DNA of 64,000 bases from Beggiatoa alba B18LD (GTDB lineage Bacteria > Pseudomonadota > Gammaproteobacteria > Beggiatoales > Beggiatoaceae), in the NCBI RefSeq assembly GCF_000245015.1, contig NZ_JH600070.1, forward strand, positions 823,594-887,593, written 5' to 3'. Every line of letters starts with the position of its first letter. The first letter of the stretch is position 1. The notes beneath the pieces were generated by a model. The model did no database searches. It was given only the letters and a program-made list of their open reading frames with translations, and was not told the origin of the DNA. Of this stretch, positions 16,912 through 26,654 are shown one piece after another. Position numbers and translations under genes: made by a program.

Positions 16912-18525
16912 GTGTACGCACTCCTAGAAAACCGTTTAACCGCTTTCCATAGCCATCAACAAGCACAACTCCTTAAGCAAAGTACCATCGGTTTAGAAAA
17001 AGAGAGTTTACGTGTTGCATTTGATGGTCGGATTGCACAAACCCCGCATCCGCGCGTCTTAGGCTCAGCATTAACCAACCCCCATATTACAACGGATTAT
17101 TCTGAAGCCTTACTCGAATTTATTACCCCGCCCAGCAACGACCTACAAGCACCACTCAAATTTTTAGAATCGACTCAACGCTTTGTCTATCAACAACTAC
17201 AACAAGAAATTTTATGGGCAAACAGTATGCCCTGCGTCGTTGCTGGTGAACCAAGTATTCCAATAGCCCAATACGGCAATTCCAACGCAGGGAAGATGAA
17301 AACCATCTACCGCAATGGACTAGGCTACCGCTACGGGCGAGTCATGCAAGTTATTGCAGGCATTCACTTTAACTACTCATTTACGCCTGACATTTGGACA
17401 TTTTTACACGAATTAGAAGGCAAGCAGCACAGCCTCCGCACACTACAAGATGACTACTATTTTGCAGTGATTCGTAATTTACAACGCTACGGCTGGATAA
17501 TTCCCTTTCTCTTTGGCGCGTCGCCCGCTGTCTGTAAATCTTTCCTCTCTGGACGTAAAACCACACTGCCCGAATTTGATAGCTGTACCTACTACAAACC
17601 CTATGCAACCTCACTACGCATGAGCGACATCGGCTACCAAAACCGCAAAGAAGGCAAAACAGGCGTAAAGGTAAGTTACGACAACTTAGACAACTATATT
17701 TGTAGCCTGACGCGGGCAATAGAAACCCCCTGCCCTGAATACGCCAATATTGGCATATTCGTCGATGGCGAATACCGCCAACTCAACAGCAACATCCTAC
17801 AAATCGAAAACGAATACTACAGCACAGTGAGACCTAAACAGCCGCCTGCCTTCTTAGAAAAACCAACTCATGCATTAAAACATCGCGGTGTCAGCTATAT
17901 TGAACTCCGCTCCATTGATATTAATCCATTCGAACCACTAGGCATCACACAAGAACAGTTATATTTCTCACACCTATTAATGATCTACTGCCTCTTACAA
18001 GACAGTCCTAAAATCGATGCTTGTGAAAAACAAACCATAGACTTAAACATCATGGCAGTCACACATCGCGGGCGAGACCCACAACTGCAACTACGACGCG
18101 GTGAAGAAAATATATTACTGCGGGATTGGATGGAGGAAATATTAGAACAAATGCAAGCAATTGCAGAGATACTAGACCGCCAAGAAACACAGGCGATTTA
18201 CAGCCCTATCCTAGCCACCTATCAAGAGATGGTAAAAGACCCAGAACGCACACCTTCAGCGCGAGTTTTAGCTGAAATGCGTCAATATCGAGAAAGTTTC
18301 CACGAATTTGCAAAACGCTATTCACTGCAACACGCGGAATACTATAAAACGACAATCTTGAGTACAGCACAACAACAATTTTTCCAAACATTAGCACAAC
18401 AATCATTAGAAGAACAAAGCCAGCTAGAAAACAGCCCACAAGCACCTTTTGATACCTTTTTACACGACTACTTTAGTCAATCTTTAAACCTACCAGAATG
18501 CAAACAATCAGCCTGTGAAGTGTAA
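16912..18525 (+). CDS. gshA: Glutamate-cysteine ligase GshA
   Basis: ATP-dependent first step of glutathione synthesis, joining glutamate to cysteine in the cytosol. The 537-residue length and motifs match the proteobacterial (E. coli-type) family: IGLEKESLRV near residue 26, DYSEALLEFITP, QVIAGIHFNYSF, SLRMSDIGYQN, ENEYYSTVRPKQP and YIELRSIDINPFEPLGI. The start is a GTG at 16912 with only a weak GAAGAA ribosome-binding site. gshB is not adjacent. Element R4 begins 5 bases after the stop codon. Confidence 0.97.
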   Translation: MYALLENRLTAFHSHQQAQLLKQSTIGLEKESLRVAFDGRIAQTPHPRVLGSALTNPHITTDYSEALLEFITPPSNDLQAPLKFLESTQRFVYQQLQQEILWANSMPCVVAGEPSIPIAQYGNSNAGKMKTIYRNGLGYRYGRVMQVIAGIHFNYSFTPDIWTFLHELEGKQHSLRTLQDDYYFAVIRNLQRYGWIIPFLFGASPAVCKSFLSGRKTTLPEFDSCTYYKPYATSLRMSDIGYQNRKEGKTGVKVSYDNLDNYICSLTRAIETPCPEYANIGIFVDGEYRQLNSNILQIENEYYSTVRPKQPPAFLEKPTHALKHRGVSYIELRSIDINPFEPLGITQEQLYFSHLLMIYCLLQDSPKIDACEKQTIDLNIMAVTHRGRDPQLQLRRGEENILLRDWMEEILEQMQAIAEILDRQETQAIYSPILATYQEMVKDPERTPSARVLAEMRQYRESFHEFAKRYSLQHAEYYKTTILSTAQQQFFQTLAQQSLEEQSQLENSPQAPFDTFLHDYFSQSLNLPECKQSACEV

Positions 18526-18529
18526 AAAA

Positions 18530-18734
18530 TAACCTGAATTCGGCGAGTTTCTTTTAAAAAGACAACAGCTTGTCTGAATCAGGATTTAAAACCCTCAAAC
18601 AAAAAATTAATACGAATAACGCTTTTTAATTCTGCTAATTCTGAAAATTCTGATTCAGACAAAAAAAGACCTGCTAGGTTTTGAAAATCTAGCAGGTCTC
18701 TGTTTTATTTTATAAATATCGCAGAACTCTGGTA
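18530..18734. repeat. Palindromic element R4 (type 1 left, type 2 right), convergent junction
   Basis: About 205 bp. The left arm is type 1 (TAACCTGAATTCGGCGAG, AAAAAGACAACAGCTTGTC). The right arm is type 2: a GACCTGCTAGGTTTT hairpin at 18668-18700 followed by TGTTTTATTTTATAAATATCGC. One CAGGATTNN unit at the left and three mirrored units at the right; the centre is the GCGTGATTC type in reverse orientation. On the minus strand the hairpin is followed by seven T, fitting termination of phoR. Confidence 0.9.
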
Positions 18735-18737
18735 AAG

Positions 18738-20120
18738 TTACTCATTATCATCTATCCCCTGCAACTTCTCATACTGCGCTTTATTCGCATCAAGCGGAAA
18801 ATCACACCAAAACGTACTGCCCTTACCGACAATACTTTCTATCCGTAACTGCCCTTTATGCCGATTTAACACATGTTTCACAATCGCAAGCCCTAAGCCT
18901 GTACCGCCCCGATTGCGCGAGCGAGCAATATCAACCCGATAAAAACGCTCGGTTAAACGCGGAATATGTTCAGGCGGGATACCCTCTCCCGTATCAGTCA
19001 CCCTTAAATGTACCCCTTGCTCATCCCGATACCATGCCACATCGATGTTACCCTCTTCAGGGGTATAACGAATGGCATTAAAAATTAAATTAGAAAACGC
19101 ACTACGAATTTCTTCCGTATGACCGTACAACACCGCTGTTTTATCCGTTTCTAACATAATGTGATGACGATATTCACCGCTTAAAATTTGCGCCTCCTCA
19201 CAAATATCATGCAACATTTCAATCACATCAACCTTTTCTACCGTATTTAAATGCACTTCCGACTCTAAACGGGAAAGTAACAATAAATCATCGACAATAT
19301 TCCGCATCCGTGCGGTTTGTTGCGTCATCAACAATAAAGGGCGTTGCCACTGCTGCGCACAAGGGTCGTCAGGGTCATTAATCGTTTCTAAAAATCCTGC
19401 AATCACCGTTAATGGGGTTCGCAACTCATGAGAAACATTCGCAATAAAATCACGACGCATCTGCTCTAAACGTTGAATACGGGTAATATCGCGGGCAATG
19501 AGTAAATGCCGATTACCCGCATAAGGCACTATATTAACTCGTAATATTAACGTTGGGTCATTCGGTGCGGTTAAGACAATAGAATCCTCTTTATTCCCTG
19601 TTTTTAAAAACTGCGCAAAACTGGGATAACGAATCAGATTTGTAATCGGTTGCTCACGGTCTTGCGGGGCTTGCAAGCCTAATAAAACCTGAGCCATTTT
19701 ATTAAACCATTCAATTTCAAAATTATTACCGTGCAAAATCACCGCCGCATCAGGCATTGCTGCGATAGAACGACGGATGCGTTTTAACATGGTTGTCAAT
19801 TTACGCTTACGCTTACGATTACGCTGTTGTAACCGATAAAACTGGTAAAAAGTTTCGCCCCATAAACCAAACGCATCAGGTAACGGCGTTTTACGCTTTT
19901 CACGAAACCAGTTAATTAAGCGAAATAAATTATATAAATGCCAGTTTAAATACAGTAAACAAGCAATCACTAAAAAAAATAAAGGGTGGTCAAAAATAAA
20001 CCCTATGATAAGCATGACAATGATTAAACTGGTCACGCGCCAAAATTCTTGTAAACCTGATTGCATCATAGAAATGAGATAGCTAAAAAAGTTATTGTTA
20101 TCAAGAAACTCGAAAACCAT
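18738..20120 (-). CDS. phoR: Phosphate-regulon-type sensor histidine kinase PhoR
   Basis: Membrane kinase that normally phosphorylates PhoB under phosphate limitation. The 460-residue protein has two N-terminal membrane helices (about 25-65), the Arg/Lys-rich PhoR linker, a PAS domain about 110-210 (PDAAVILHGNNFEIEWFN), the DHp H-box FIANVSHELRTPLTVI, and the catalytic domain with N box LIFNAIRYTPE, G1 DTGEGIPPEHI and G2 GGTGLGLAIVKHV. The layout is that of PhoR, but phoB is not adjacent, since mdoH lies divergently upstream. It could therefore be a PhoR-like kinase with a distant partner. Confidence 0.88.
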   Translation of the reverse strand: MVFEFLDNNNFFSYLISMMQSGLQEFWRVTSLIIVMLIIGFIFDHPLFFLVIACLLYLNWHLYNLFRLINWFREKRKTPLPDAFGLWGETFYQFYRLQQRNRKRKRKLTTMLKRIRRSIAAMPDAAVILHGNNFEIEWFNKMAQVLLGLQAPQDREQPITNLIRYPSFAQFLKTGNKEDSIVLTAPNDPTLILRVNIVPYAGNRHLLIARDITRIQRLEQMRRDFIANVSHELRTPLTVIAGFLETINDPDDPCAQQWQRPLLLMTQQTARMRNIVDDLLLLSRLESEVHLNTVEKVDVIEMLHDICEEAQILSGEYRHHIMLETDKTAVLYGHTEEIRSAFSNLIFNAIRYTPEEGNIDVAWYRDEQGVHLRVTDTGEGIPPEHIPRLTERFYRVDIARSRNRGGTGLGLAIVKHVLNRHKGQLRIESIVGKGSTFWCDFPLDANKAQYEKLQGIDDNE

Positions 20121-20500
20121 CTTGCGTAAAAATCAGACAGACAGGGGCTTGCGAGCGTTTCACCTTTGGATGGGCATCTTTATCCAGCAAATTAAAATGC
20201 ACGATTTGTTGTAATCACCTGTCATTCTTAACAAAAGAAAACAACCTGTCGTTATCAGTATGCCAATGAAATATGAAATAGCGATGACGCATGATAGAGA
20301 TATCTAACTTGCCATTGTTTTCATGAAAAATTAAAAATACGTTCCCTGACTAGTTTACTCAACACATTTTTTGCAAATAGAAAAATTGTTGCATCGCAAG
20401 ATTCCTCTCTATTCATGCAGAATTGAGCAGACTAAAATAGCCAGTTTTACTGGAATGTCTCCCTAAAAACAACTTTACCTTTCGTCGACGAGGCTACGTT
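20121..20500. other. Divergent promoter region between phoR and mdoH
   Basis: A 380-base interval with promoters in both directions. GAGG lies 7 bases before the mdoH ATG. Two CTGTCAT/CTGTCGT hexamer-like sites start at 20219 and 20246, but their 27-base spacing does not fit the 11-base period of a Pho box. No ORF, tRNA or repeat element is seen. Confidence 0.45.
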
Positions 20501-22585
20501 ATGAACACTTTTGAAGCGGTTACACAATCCGAAGGATTCCGCCGCTTTTTGCTCTTTTCGCTGGTAGGGATTACCACCTTATTTGCGTTAGGTTTATTAA
20601 CCATGGTTTTTCAAAAAGATGGGATTACCGTTTTAGAATTAACCATGTTGATTTTATACTCAATTTTGTTTACATGGATTTGCTTTTCATTTTGGACAGC
20701 GTTTTTCGGTTTTATTATCTGCCTGTTTCGTCGTGACCGCTTTGCGATTTCCGCCAGTTTACCCGCTGATGATGCCATTCCGCCCAGCAGTAAAACGGCG
20801 ATTATTATGCCGATTTATAATGAAGACCCGCGTCGGGTTTTTGCAGGGTTAACGTCGATTTGTGAATCATTGATTAGTACAGGGAAACATAGCTGTTTTG
20901 ATATTTTCATCATCAGCGATACCCGCGATCCTGATATTTGGATTGAAGAAGAAATGCGCTGGCAGTTATTGCAACAAGCCATGCAAGGAAAAATCAACGT
21001 TTACTACCGCAATCGGGAGAAAAACAGCGAGCGTAAGGTTGGGAATATTAAAGACTTTTGCCAACGTTGGGGCGCACATTACCTGTTTATGATTATTCTG
21101 GATGCAGATAGCATCATGTCAGGCGAAACGCTGGTAAAAATGGTGCGGTTGATGGAAAAAAATCAACACGTTGCTTTATTACAAGTATCTCCCCTGCCGA
21201 TTAATAAAGAATCCTTATTTGCGCGAATTCAGCAATTTGCCAGTAATGTCTATAATCCCATTTTTACGGCGGGTTTAAATTTTTGGCAATTAAATGAAGG
21301 GAATTATTGGGGACATAATTCTATTTTGCGGGTTAAAGCCTTTATGGATCACTGCGGTTTGCCACGCTTACCTGGTAAAGAACCTTTTGGCGGGGATATT
21401 TTTAGCCACGATTTTATCGAAGCTGCCATGTTACGCCGTGCGGGCTGGGATGTCTGGCTAGCGTATGATATTGGTGGCAGTTATGAAGAAATTCCCCCGA
21501 CTTTAATTGATTACGCCAAGCGTGACCGTCGTTGGTGTCAGGGCAATTTGCAACATACCCGCATTTTATTTGCCAAAGGCTTGCACCCAATTAACCGTTT
21601 ACACTTGTTAATGGGGATTATGTCTTATCTCGCCTCGCCTTTGTGGTTACTGTTTTTAATCGTGACAGGTATCGATGCCTATTTCCGTGCGCAAACTGAA
21701 CCTGTCTATTTTTTTGGCGACACCTTATTTCCCGTTTGGCCTGTTTCTTACACGGTAGAAATGGCGACCGTTTTGGCGTTTACCTTAACCTTTCTATTTT
21801 TACCAAAGATATTAAGTTTAGTGATTATTGCGACACGCAAGGGAATGTTAAGACACTATGGCGGTTTATTAAAACTTAGCCTCAGTGTCGTGATTGAAAC
21901 CTTTTTCTCGACCTTACTTGCACCGATTATGATGTTATTTCAATCGCGTTTTGTGCTGGCGATTTTATTGCGCAGTAATATTTCATGGATGACACAAAAA
22001 CGCGATGACCATCACACCAACTTTTTAGAAGCACTGTCTGCCCATGCAAGCCATACTGTGATTGGTTTTATAGCGGGTTGGGTCTCTTATCATTACGTGG
22101 AAGCATTTTTCTGGTGGTTTACCCCTGTTTTAGCGGGTTTAGTGCTCTCAATTCCACTGTCGATGTTACTAAGTCATGTTTCTTTAGGACGTTTAGCCCG
22201 TCGTTATGGCTTATTTTTAACCCCAGAAGAAACCAACCCGCCATATGTCGTACAACGTCTGCAAGTCAATGAACATTTACCCGACCCCCTTGAAACCAAT
22301 TACCCCAGTCGTTTTGTGCAAGTCTTAGTCGACCCTTATGTCAACGCACTACACACTGCACTATTGCCAGAGATGCAACCGTATGAAATAGCAAAACGTT
22401 ATCAACATGAACTACAAGGGATTATTTATAAGTTGTTAGAGGATGGCATCCACAGTTTAAGTTTGGATGAAAAGCGTAAGTTATTAACCAGCCGTAGCAC
22501 TTTGTTAAAATTACATACGTTAGTTTGGAGTTTACCCAATGTTGCCGATAGTTTAGGCAATACACGAGTGGCGGATATGCCGTAA
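20501..22585 (+). CDS. mdoH: Glucans biosynthesis glucosyltransferase MdoH/OpgH
   Basis: Inner-membrane GT2 that polymerises UDP-glucose into the beta-glucan backbone of osmoregulated periplasmic glucans. In 694 residues there are two N-terminal membrane helices (about 16-75), the catalytic domain about 95-340 with IIMPIYNEDPRRVFAG, ILDADSIMSG and the processivity motif RDRRWCQGNLQH, and about six C-terminal helices, closing with the cytosolic LDEKRKLLTSR region. mdoG normally lies directly upstream in an operon; it is absent here. A glucan-modifying opgC lies 28 kb away. Hairpin locus HB overlaps the stop codon region. Confidence 0.95.
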   Translation: MNTFEAVTQSEGFRRFLLFSLVGITTLFALGLLTMVFQKDGITVLELTMLILYSILFTWICFSFWTAFFGFIICLFRRDRFAISASLPADDAIPPSSKTAIIMPIYNEDPRRVFAGLTSICESLISTGKHSCFDIFIISDTRDPDIWIEEEMRWQLLQQAMQGKINVYYRNREKNSERKVGNIKDFCQRWGAHYLFMIILDADSIMSGETLVKMVRLMEKNQHVALLQVSPLPINKESLFARIQQFASNVYNPIFTAGLNFWQLNEGNYWGHNSILRVKAFMDHCGLPRLPGKEPFGGDIFSHDFIEAAMLRRAGWDVWLAYDIGGSYEEIPPTLIDYAKRDRRWCQGNLQHTRILFAKGLHPINRLHLLMGIMSYLASPLWLLFLIVTGIDAYFRAQTEPVYFFGDTLFPVWPVSYTVEMATVLAFTLTFLFLPKILSLVIIATRKGMLRHYGGLLKLSLSVVIETFFSTLLAPIMMLFQSRFVLAILLRSNISWMTQKRDDHHTNFLEALSAHASHTVIGFIAGWVSYHYVEAFFWWFTPVLAGLVLSIPLSMLLSHVSLGRLARRYGLFLTPEETNPPYVVQRLQVNEHLPDPLETNYPSRFVQVLVDPYVNALHTALLPEMQPYEIAKRYQHELQGIIYKLLEDGIHSLSLDEKRKLLTSRSTLLKLHTLVWSLPNVADSLGNTRVADMP

Positions 22586-22647
22586 TATAGTAAACGTACT
22601 ATAAAACAATGCAGAGGACTGGCAGTCCTGTGAGGACTGCCAGTCCT
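22586..22647. repeat. Hairpin locus HB, convergent junction
   Basis: TATAGT-N6-ACTATA (22586-22603) followed by a perfect 14-bp stem AGGACTGGCAGTCC with loop TGTGA (22615-22647) and a TTTCTTT tail. The stem and loop are base-for-base the same as in HA. It fills the gap between the mdoH and hemC stops and probably terminates both. Confidence 0.88.
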
Positions 22648-22658
22648 TTCTTTAAGCT

Positions 22659-23582
22659 TTAAGTCTCTGTCAACGCCTGCAACAATTGTTTTGCCCCTTG
22701 GGTTAATAACTGTTGCGCAACCAACTCACCCAATAAGCTGGCTTTATCAATATCTCCAATAGCTTGCGCACGGAGTATTTGCTGACCTGCAACATCTGCG
22801 ACTAAGCCACGCACGCTCATTTCATCCCCGATAATTTCGGCAAAACCGCCAATCGGTACTTGGCAACTCCCGCCTAAACGGGTGTTAATCATCCGCTCCG
22901 CAATCACCCGTTGATGGGTTTCTGGGTCATTCAATACCGCAATTAATTGATTAGTTTCCACATCATCCGCACGGCATTCAATCCCTAATGCACCTTGTCC
23001 AATCGCGGGGAGTAATTCATCTGCGTTAAATGCATAACGAATCCGATTTTCTAAGCCTAAACGTTTTAACCCACTGACAGCTAAAACAATGGCTTGATAT
23101 TCGCCATTATCTAATTTACTTAAGCGAGTTCCGACATTGCCCCGTAGCGTACGAATTTGTAAATCAGGGCGCAGGGCGAGCAGTTGGCATTGACGACGTA
23201 AGCTAGAAGTGCCAACAATCGCGCCTTGTGGTAAGTCTGAAAAATGGGCGTAAGTGTTGGAAACAAATGCGTCGAAAGGGTCTTCACGTCGCATGATAAC
23301 GGGTAAATGTAAGCCGTCAGGAAATTCTATCGGTACATCTTTCATGGAGTGGACGGCAATATCAACACTGTTTTCTAACAACCCTTGTTCTAATTCTTTA
23401 ACAAATAAGCCTTTACCGCCAATTTTAGCGAGCGGTGCATCGAGTATTTTGTCGCCTTTTGTCGTCATTTCGACGATTTCAAGGCTTAATTGTGGGTAAA
23501 TGCCTTGTAGGGTGTCGCGGACATGGTAGGCTTGCCATAATGCTAAGGGACTTTTACGGGTTGCAATACGAATTTTATTCAT
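22659..23582 (-). CDS. hemC: Porphobilinogen deaminase HemC
   Basis: Polymerises four porphobilinogen units into hydroxymethylbilane for haem, sirohaem and B12. The 307-residue protein shows the N-terminal [28 protein letters not shown], the active-site Asp region [19 protein letters not shown], and the dipyrromethane-cofactor Cys in [12 protein letters not shown]. hemD often follows hemC; here hemC is the last gene of a minus-strand cluster behind DUF5682 and DUF6867-like genes, with HB downstream. Confidence 0.97.
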   Translation of the reverse strand: MNKIRIATRKSPLALWQAYHVRDTLQGIYPQLSLEIVEMTTKGDKILDAPLAKIGGKGLFVKELEQGLLENSVDIAVHSMKDVPIEFPDGLHLPVIMRREDPFDAFVSNTYAHFSDLPQGAIVGTSSLRRQCQLLALRPDLQIRTLRGNVGTRLSKLDNGEYQAIVLAVSGLKRLGLENRIRYAFNADELLPAIGQGALGIECRADDVETNQLIAVLNDPETHQRVIAERMINTRLGGSCQVPIGGFAEIIGDEMSVRGLVADVAGQQILRAQAIGDIDKASLLGELVAQQLLTQGAKQLLQALTET

Positions 23583-23600
23583 AATTAATAGGACAGAAAC

Positions 23601-23939
23601 TTATACGGGGGATTTTTCCCGCCAGTTAAACGGAGTAACTTTTTCATATAACCAAGGGTATTGTGTCACCATTTTATGCACTTGGGTTAAACGGTAGCCT
23701 AAGCGTGAAAAAGCGTAAATAAGTAGAAAATCTAGTAAATAGCCTGTTATCGATAGTAAGTCTTGTTTAAAGAGGGCAAATAATATAAAGCGTTCAAAAA
23801 GCGTGAGTAATAGACTGTATCCAATTAATAAATAGTGGGATTGCCATTGTCCTGCAACGGCTTGTCCCATCATATAGGCAGTAGAACCAAACAGTAGAAC
23901 GGAAACCAGTAAAAAGGTTAAAAGTTCATGGGAATTCAT
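23601..23939 (-). CDS. Small membrane protein resembling DUF6867
   Basis: 112 residues with three or four hydrophobic helices (LLTFLLVSVLLFGSTAYMMG; YLLIGYSLLLTLFERFILFALF; ITGYLLDFLLIYAFS) and a polar C-terminus with MVTQYPWLYE. From memory, MGQA..., ALF and the VTQYPWLYE ending match DUF6867, a family better known from alphaproteobacteria near branched-chain amino acid transporters; no such transporter is here. The frame also has a GTG at 23942, but ATG 23939 has better spacing to GGA. It lies 6 bases after the DUF5682 stop and 18 before hemC, so probably co-transcribed. Confidence 0.7.
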   Translation of the reverse strand: MNSHELLTFLLVSVLLFGSTAYMMGQAVAGQWQSHYLLIGYSLLLTLFERFILFALFKQDLLSITGYLLDFLLIYAFSRLGYRLTQVHKMVTQYPWLYEKVTPFNWREKSPV

Positions 23940-23945
23940 CACAAA

Positions 23946-26366
23946 TTATCCTTCGGTAACAGTCGGATAGTTTAGTCCTAACATTTTTGCTAATAACGGT
24001 AGAACATTTTTAATATTATCAACGTTATTATCAGCTAATTGGGTCGTTATCATCTGTGTCAGACTGACAGATTGCGCTCCTTGTGCGGCACGCTCACCAA
24101 TGCGTACCCGTTCGCTGTGGGCAAAATTGCTAAATGTCCGTCGTAATAAGGGGAGCAGGTGTATAAAGGTGTCAGCGGTAAGTTGGCTTAACCATTGGTC
24201 TAAGAGCTGAAATAATGCGTCGTCGTGCAGTAGAATTGCGCCACTATTTTGTAAAAAGCCACTGAGCCATGAGCTGGCATAGTTTGGGTCATTGGCAGGG
24301 GAAAGGGCAAGACTTAACAGGGTTGCAACGCTTTCACTGTCTATCACATGAGCATTGGATAACAGACGGCAACAACCACCGCCCACTAAACCATGTAAGC
24401 CAATTTGGTGAACCAGTTTTAATAAAGTTGCTTGCCAGTCACCGCTTAAATTGTCATTTTGTAACAGGTTAATGGCACTGTTCATTTTAACAATGTGTTG
24501 ATACATGGCGCGTGCTGCATCGTCGTCTAAAGTACTGCAAGCATTAGGCAAGCCGATGCAAACCCTTGTGGTTAAAGTTGTTACGACATGTTCAATAGAG
24601 TCGGTTTTAAAACGGCGTACAGAACCATAACGTAGCACTTCAATTAAGGCGGGTAAGGCTTCCATCAATTGAGTCACATCATGCGCTAATGCGGTTTTTG
24701 CTTCTAAACAGCGCATTGCGACTTGAATCGCTTTCGGTAATTCCGCTTTTAAAACGTTATCGAGTAGTTGACTGATAACGGCTAAATCGTCGGCTTTTTC
24801 CAGTTTGTCACAAACAAAGCGCGTGCTCGCTTCAAGCACTGTCCCGCCCCAAATGCTGGCTTCAATAATGCGAATGGAAAATTCGGGTTGCCATTGTAAT
24901 CGCCATTCTTCAGCAAATGTGCCTTTGCTTGACCCTGCGGACAGGAATTTTCCCCACGGAATATCGAGTAAACGTAAACGGTGAAACAGTTGTGATTTGG
25001 TTAAATCAGTGTCTTTGCGTAAATCTAGTTTTAATTCTTTGTTATCAGGCGATTCTTCCAAACGTAATTTTTTTTGTAAGCGCGTTAAATCTTGGCGTAA
25101 AGGCACTGTTGGCGCGGTGCTGGGGACTTTTCCCAAACGGTTATTAATCATTAAACCGTCATAAATCACGGTGAGTGGGGTTTCACTGCCAAAGCATAAA
25201 CTGGCTAAAACGGCATCGTTTAACTCTTCTAAATCAGGAACAGGTTTTTCTCGCAAGGCAGCGAGCGATTCTGCCAAGCGAATGGCATCGATAACATTAG
25301 ATGTCGGTGCATCTATGCCTACCTGATTGCGTAAGTGTTTAGCAACTTTTGCAAGCCAGCGGGTGCTGATGTGGTGGGCGCGTTGTTCGGGCTTGGTGTG
25401 CGATTCCCACAAATGTTGATACCAACCTGGGGCATGAATGCCTGCGCCGTATCCGCTTGCATAAGTTAAGCGTTCATAGCTCCAAGGGACCCATGTGGCT
25501 TGTACTTTGGCTTTTGGTAAACCTTTTAAAACGGCATCATCGGTTTTTGCGGGAACTTCTTGCGCTAAAGCGGGGACATGCCACGCACCGCAAACGACGG
25601 CAATTTGTTCATGTCCTGCTTTTTTAACTTGGCGTAAAGTTTTACGCATCCATGCTTCACGCAAAACTTCGTGCTGTTGACGTTCTTCATTATCGCCATA
25701 TAAGGCATTGCCTATGGTCTCGCGTAAGGCAGTCATTGCTTCTTCAATGCCTTTAAATAAGGCTAAACTGCCAACGTCTGAACGTTGTTCGACCATGTAT
25801 TCCCACCAGCGTTCGCCATCTTTAAAGCCTGCTGCTTCGGCGAGTAGGTCTAACGGGTCTAAATAATTAAGCGGGGTTTTAACGTGAGTGTCTTCTGTAT
25901 TGGGTGTGTCGTTAGAAATATCGGCGGGCGGTGTTTCCTGTGTTTCTACTGTGCTTGTGTCTGTAGATGTTTCTTCTGTTTTTTCTAAGCTGGTCGCTTC
26001 TGCTTGTGCTTTTTCAATGGCTTGTTGCAGTGCTAAAGCACGGGCTTTATTGATAGCAATTTGATGTGTTTGCGGTAAATCCATGAAAAAGATTTCGACA
26101 TCATGTTTCATTGCATATTGAATCGCTTGCCATTCGGGGGAAAATTCAGCAAAGGGATAAAATACGGCATGTTCCAATGCATCCATGTCGTAAAATAACA
26201 AGGCAACAGGCGGAGACATTTCTTTATCAGTGACTAACGGCAACGCTGTTTCACCATCGCTGGGGGCTTCAATAACGATTGCAGTGGGTTTTATTTCTCC
26301 TAAAGCGGCTAATAAACTCCGCGCAGACCCCGCGCCATGATGACGAATACCCAATAAATGAAGCAT
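23946..26366 (-). CDS. DUF5682 family protein
   Basis: An 806-residue protein opening with LHLLGIRHHGAGSARSLLAAL, the hallmark of DUF5682, followed by AIVIEAPSDGE, VALLFYDMDALEHAVFYPFAEFSPEWQAI, the acidic, Thr/Pro/Glu-rich insert at about 125-175, and VVCGAWHVPAL near 265. The N-terminal part resembles TraB/ChaN-like folds (H-H-G and GAWH motifs), while the C-terminal half is helical and variable. In many genomes the family is encoded with a MoxR-type AAA ATPase, a VWA protein and a SWIM-domain protein; none of these is in view, so this is an isolated copy. Biochemical role unknown. Confidence 0.82.
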   Translation of the reverse strand: MLHLLGIRHHGAGSARSLLAALGEIKPTAIVIEAPSDGETALPLVTDKEMSPPVALLFYDMDALEHAVFYPFAEFSPEWQAIQYAMKHDVEIFFMDLPQTHQIAINKARALALQQAIEKAQAEATSLEKTEETSTDTSTVETQETPPADISNDTPNTEDTHVKTPLNYLDPLDLLAEAAGFKDGERWWEYMVEQRSDVGSLALFKGIEEAMTALRETIGNALYGDNEERQQHEVLREAWMRKTLRQVKKAGHEQIAVVCGAWHVPALAQEVPAKTDDAVLKGLPKAKVQATWVPWSYERLTYASGYGAGIHAPGWYQHLWESHTKPEQRAHHISTRWLAKVAKHLRNQVGIDAPTSNVIDAIRLAESLAALREKPVPDLEELNDAVLASLCFGSETPLTVIYDGLMINNRLGKVPSTAPTVPLRQDLTRLQKKLRLEESPDNKELKLDLRKDTDLTKSQLFHRLRLLDIPWGKFLSAGSSKGTFAEEWRLQWQPEFSIRIIEASIWGGTVLEASTRFVCDKLEKADDLAVISQLLDNVLKAELPKAIQVAMRCLEAKTALAHDVTQLMEALPALIEVLRYGSVRRFKTDSIEHVVTTLTTRVCIGLPNACSTLDDDAARAMYQHIVKMNSAINLLQNDNLSGDWQATLLKLVHQIGLHGLVGGGCCRLLSNAHVIDSESVATLLSLALSPANDPNYASSWLSGFLQNSGAILLHDDALFQLLDQWLSQLTADTFIHLLPLLRRTFSNFAHSERVRIGERAAQGAQSVSLTQMITTQLADNNVDNIKNVLPLLAKMLGLNYPTVTEG

Positions 26367-26594
26367 ATGAATTCACCCAAAATGATTGATATAGAACTCG
26401 TTGCGTTGAAAATATCGTGCGTGTTTAAAACGTTGTAGTATTAATGGATTGACTAAAAAAAGTCCGTTATAAAACTGAGTGGCTAATTGTTAAATCACTT
26501 TCAAAGTGCTTGAATCTTTTTGCAAAGTGTTTTTTAATCGCTGGCACAGTGTCAGCGTAATCTTAACCCATGTGCCTCTTTTTGCACCAACCGC

Positions 26595-26614
26595 ACAAAC
26601 AATATTTTGTTTGT
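26595..26614. promoter_or_regulatory. Near-perfect palindrome upstream of the Sel1 gene
   Basis: ACAAAC-N8-GTTTGT, with the inner A/T bases also nearly symmetric, lies 41 bases before the ATG. Position and symmetry suit a repressor or activator operator. No regulator gene is next to it. Confidence 0.35.
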
Positions 26615-26654
26615 TTAGCTTATCATAAGTGTCACCAGATTTGAGGGATTAACT

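Noticed and set aside
20219-20252. PhoB box upstream of phoR
   Set aside because: Two CTGTCAT-like heptamers are 27 bases apart, not a multiple of 11, and no third half-site exists.
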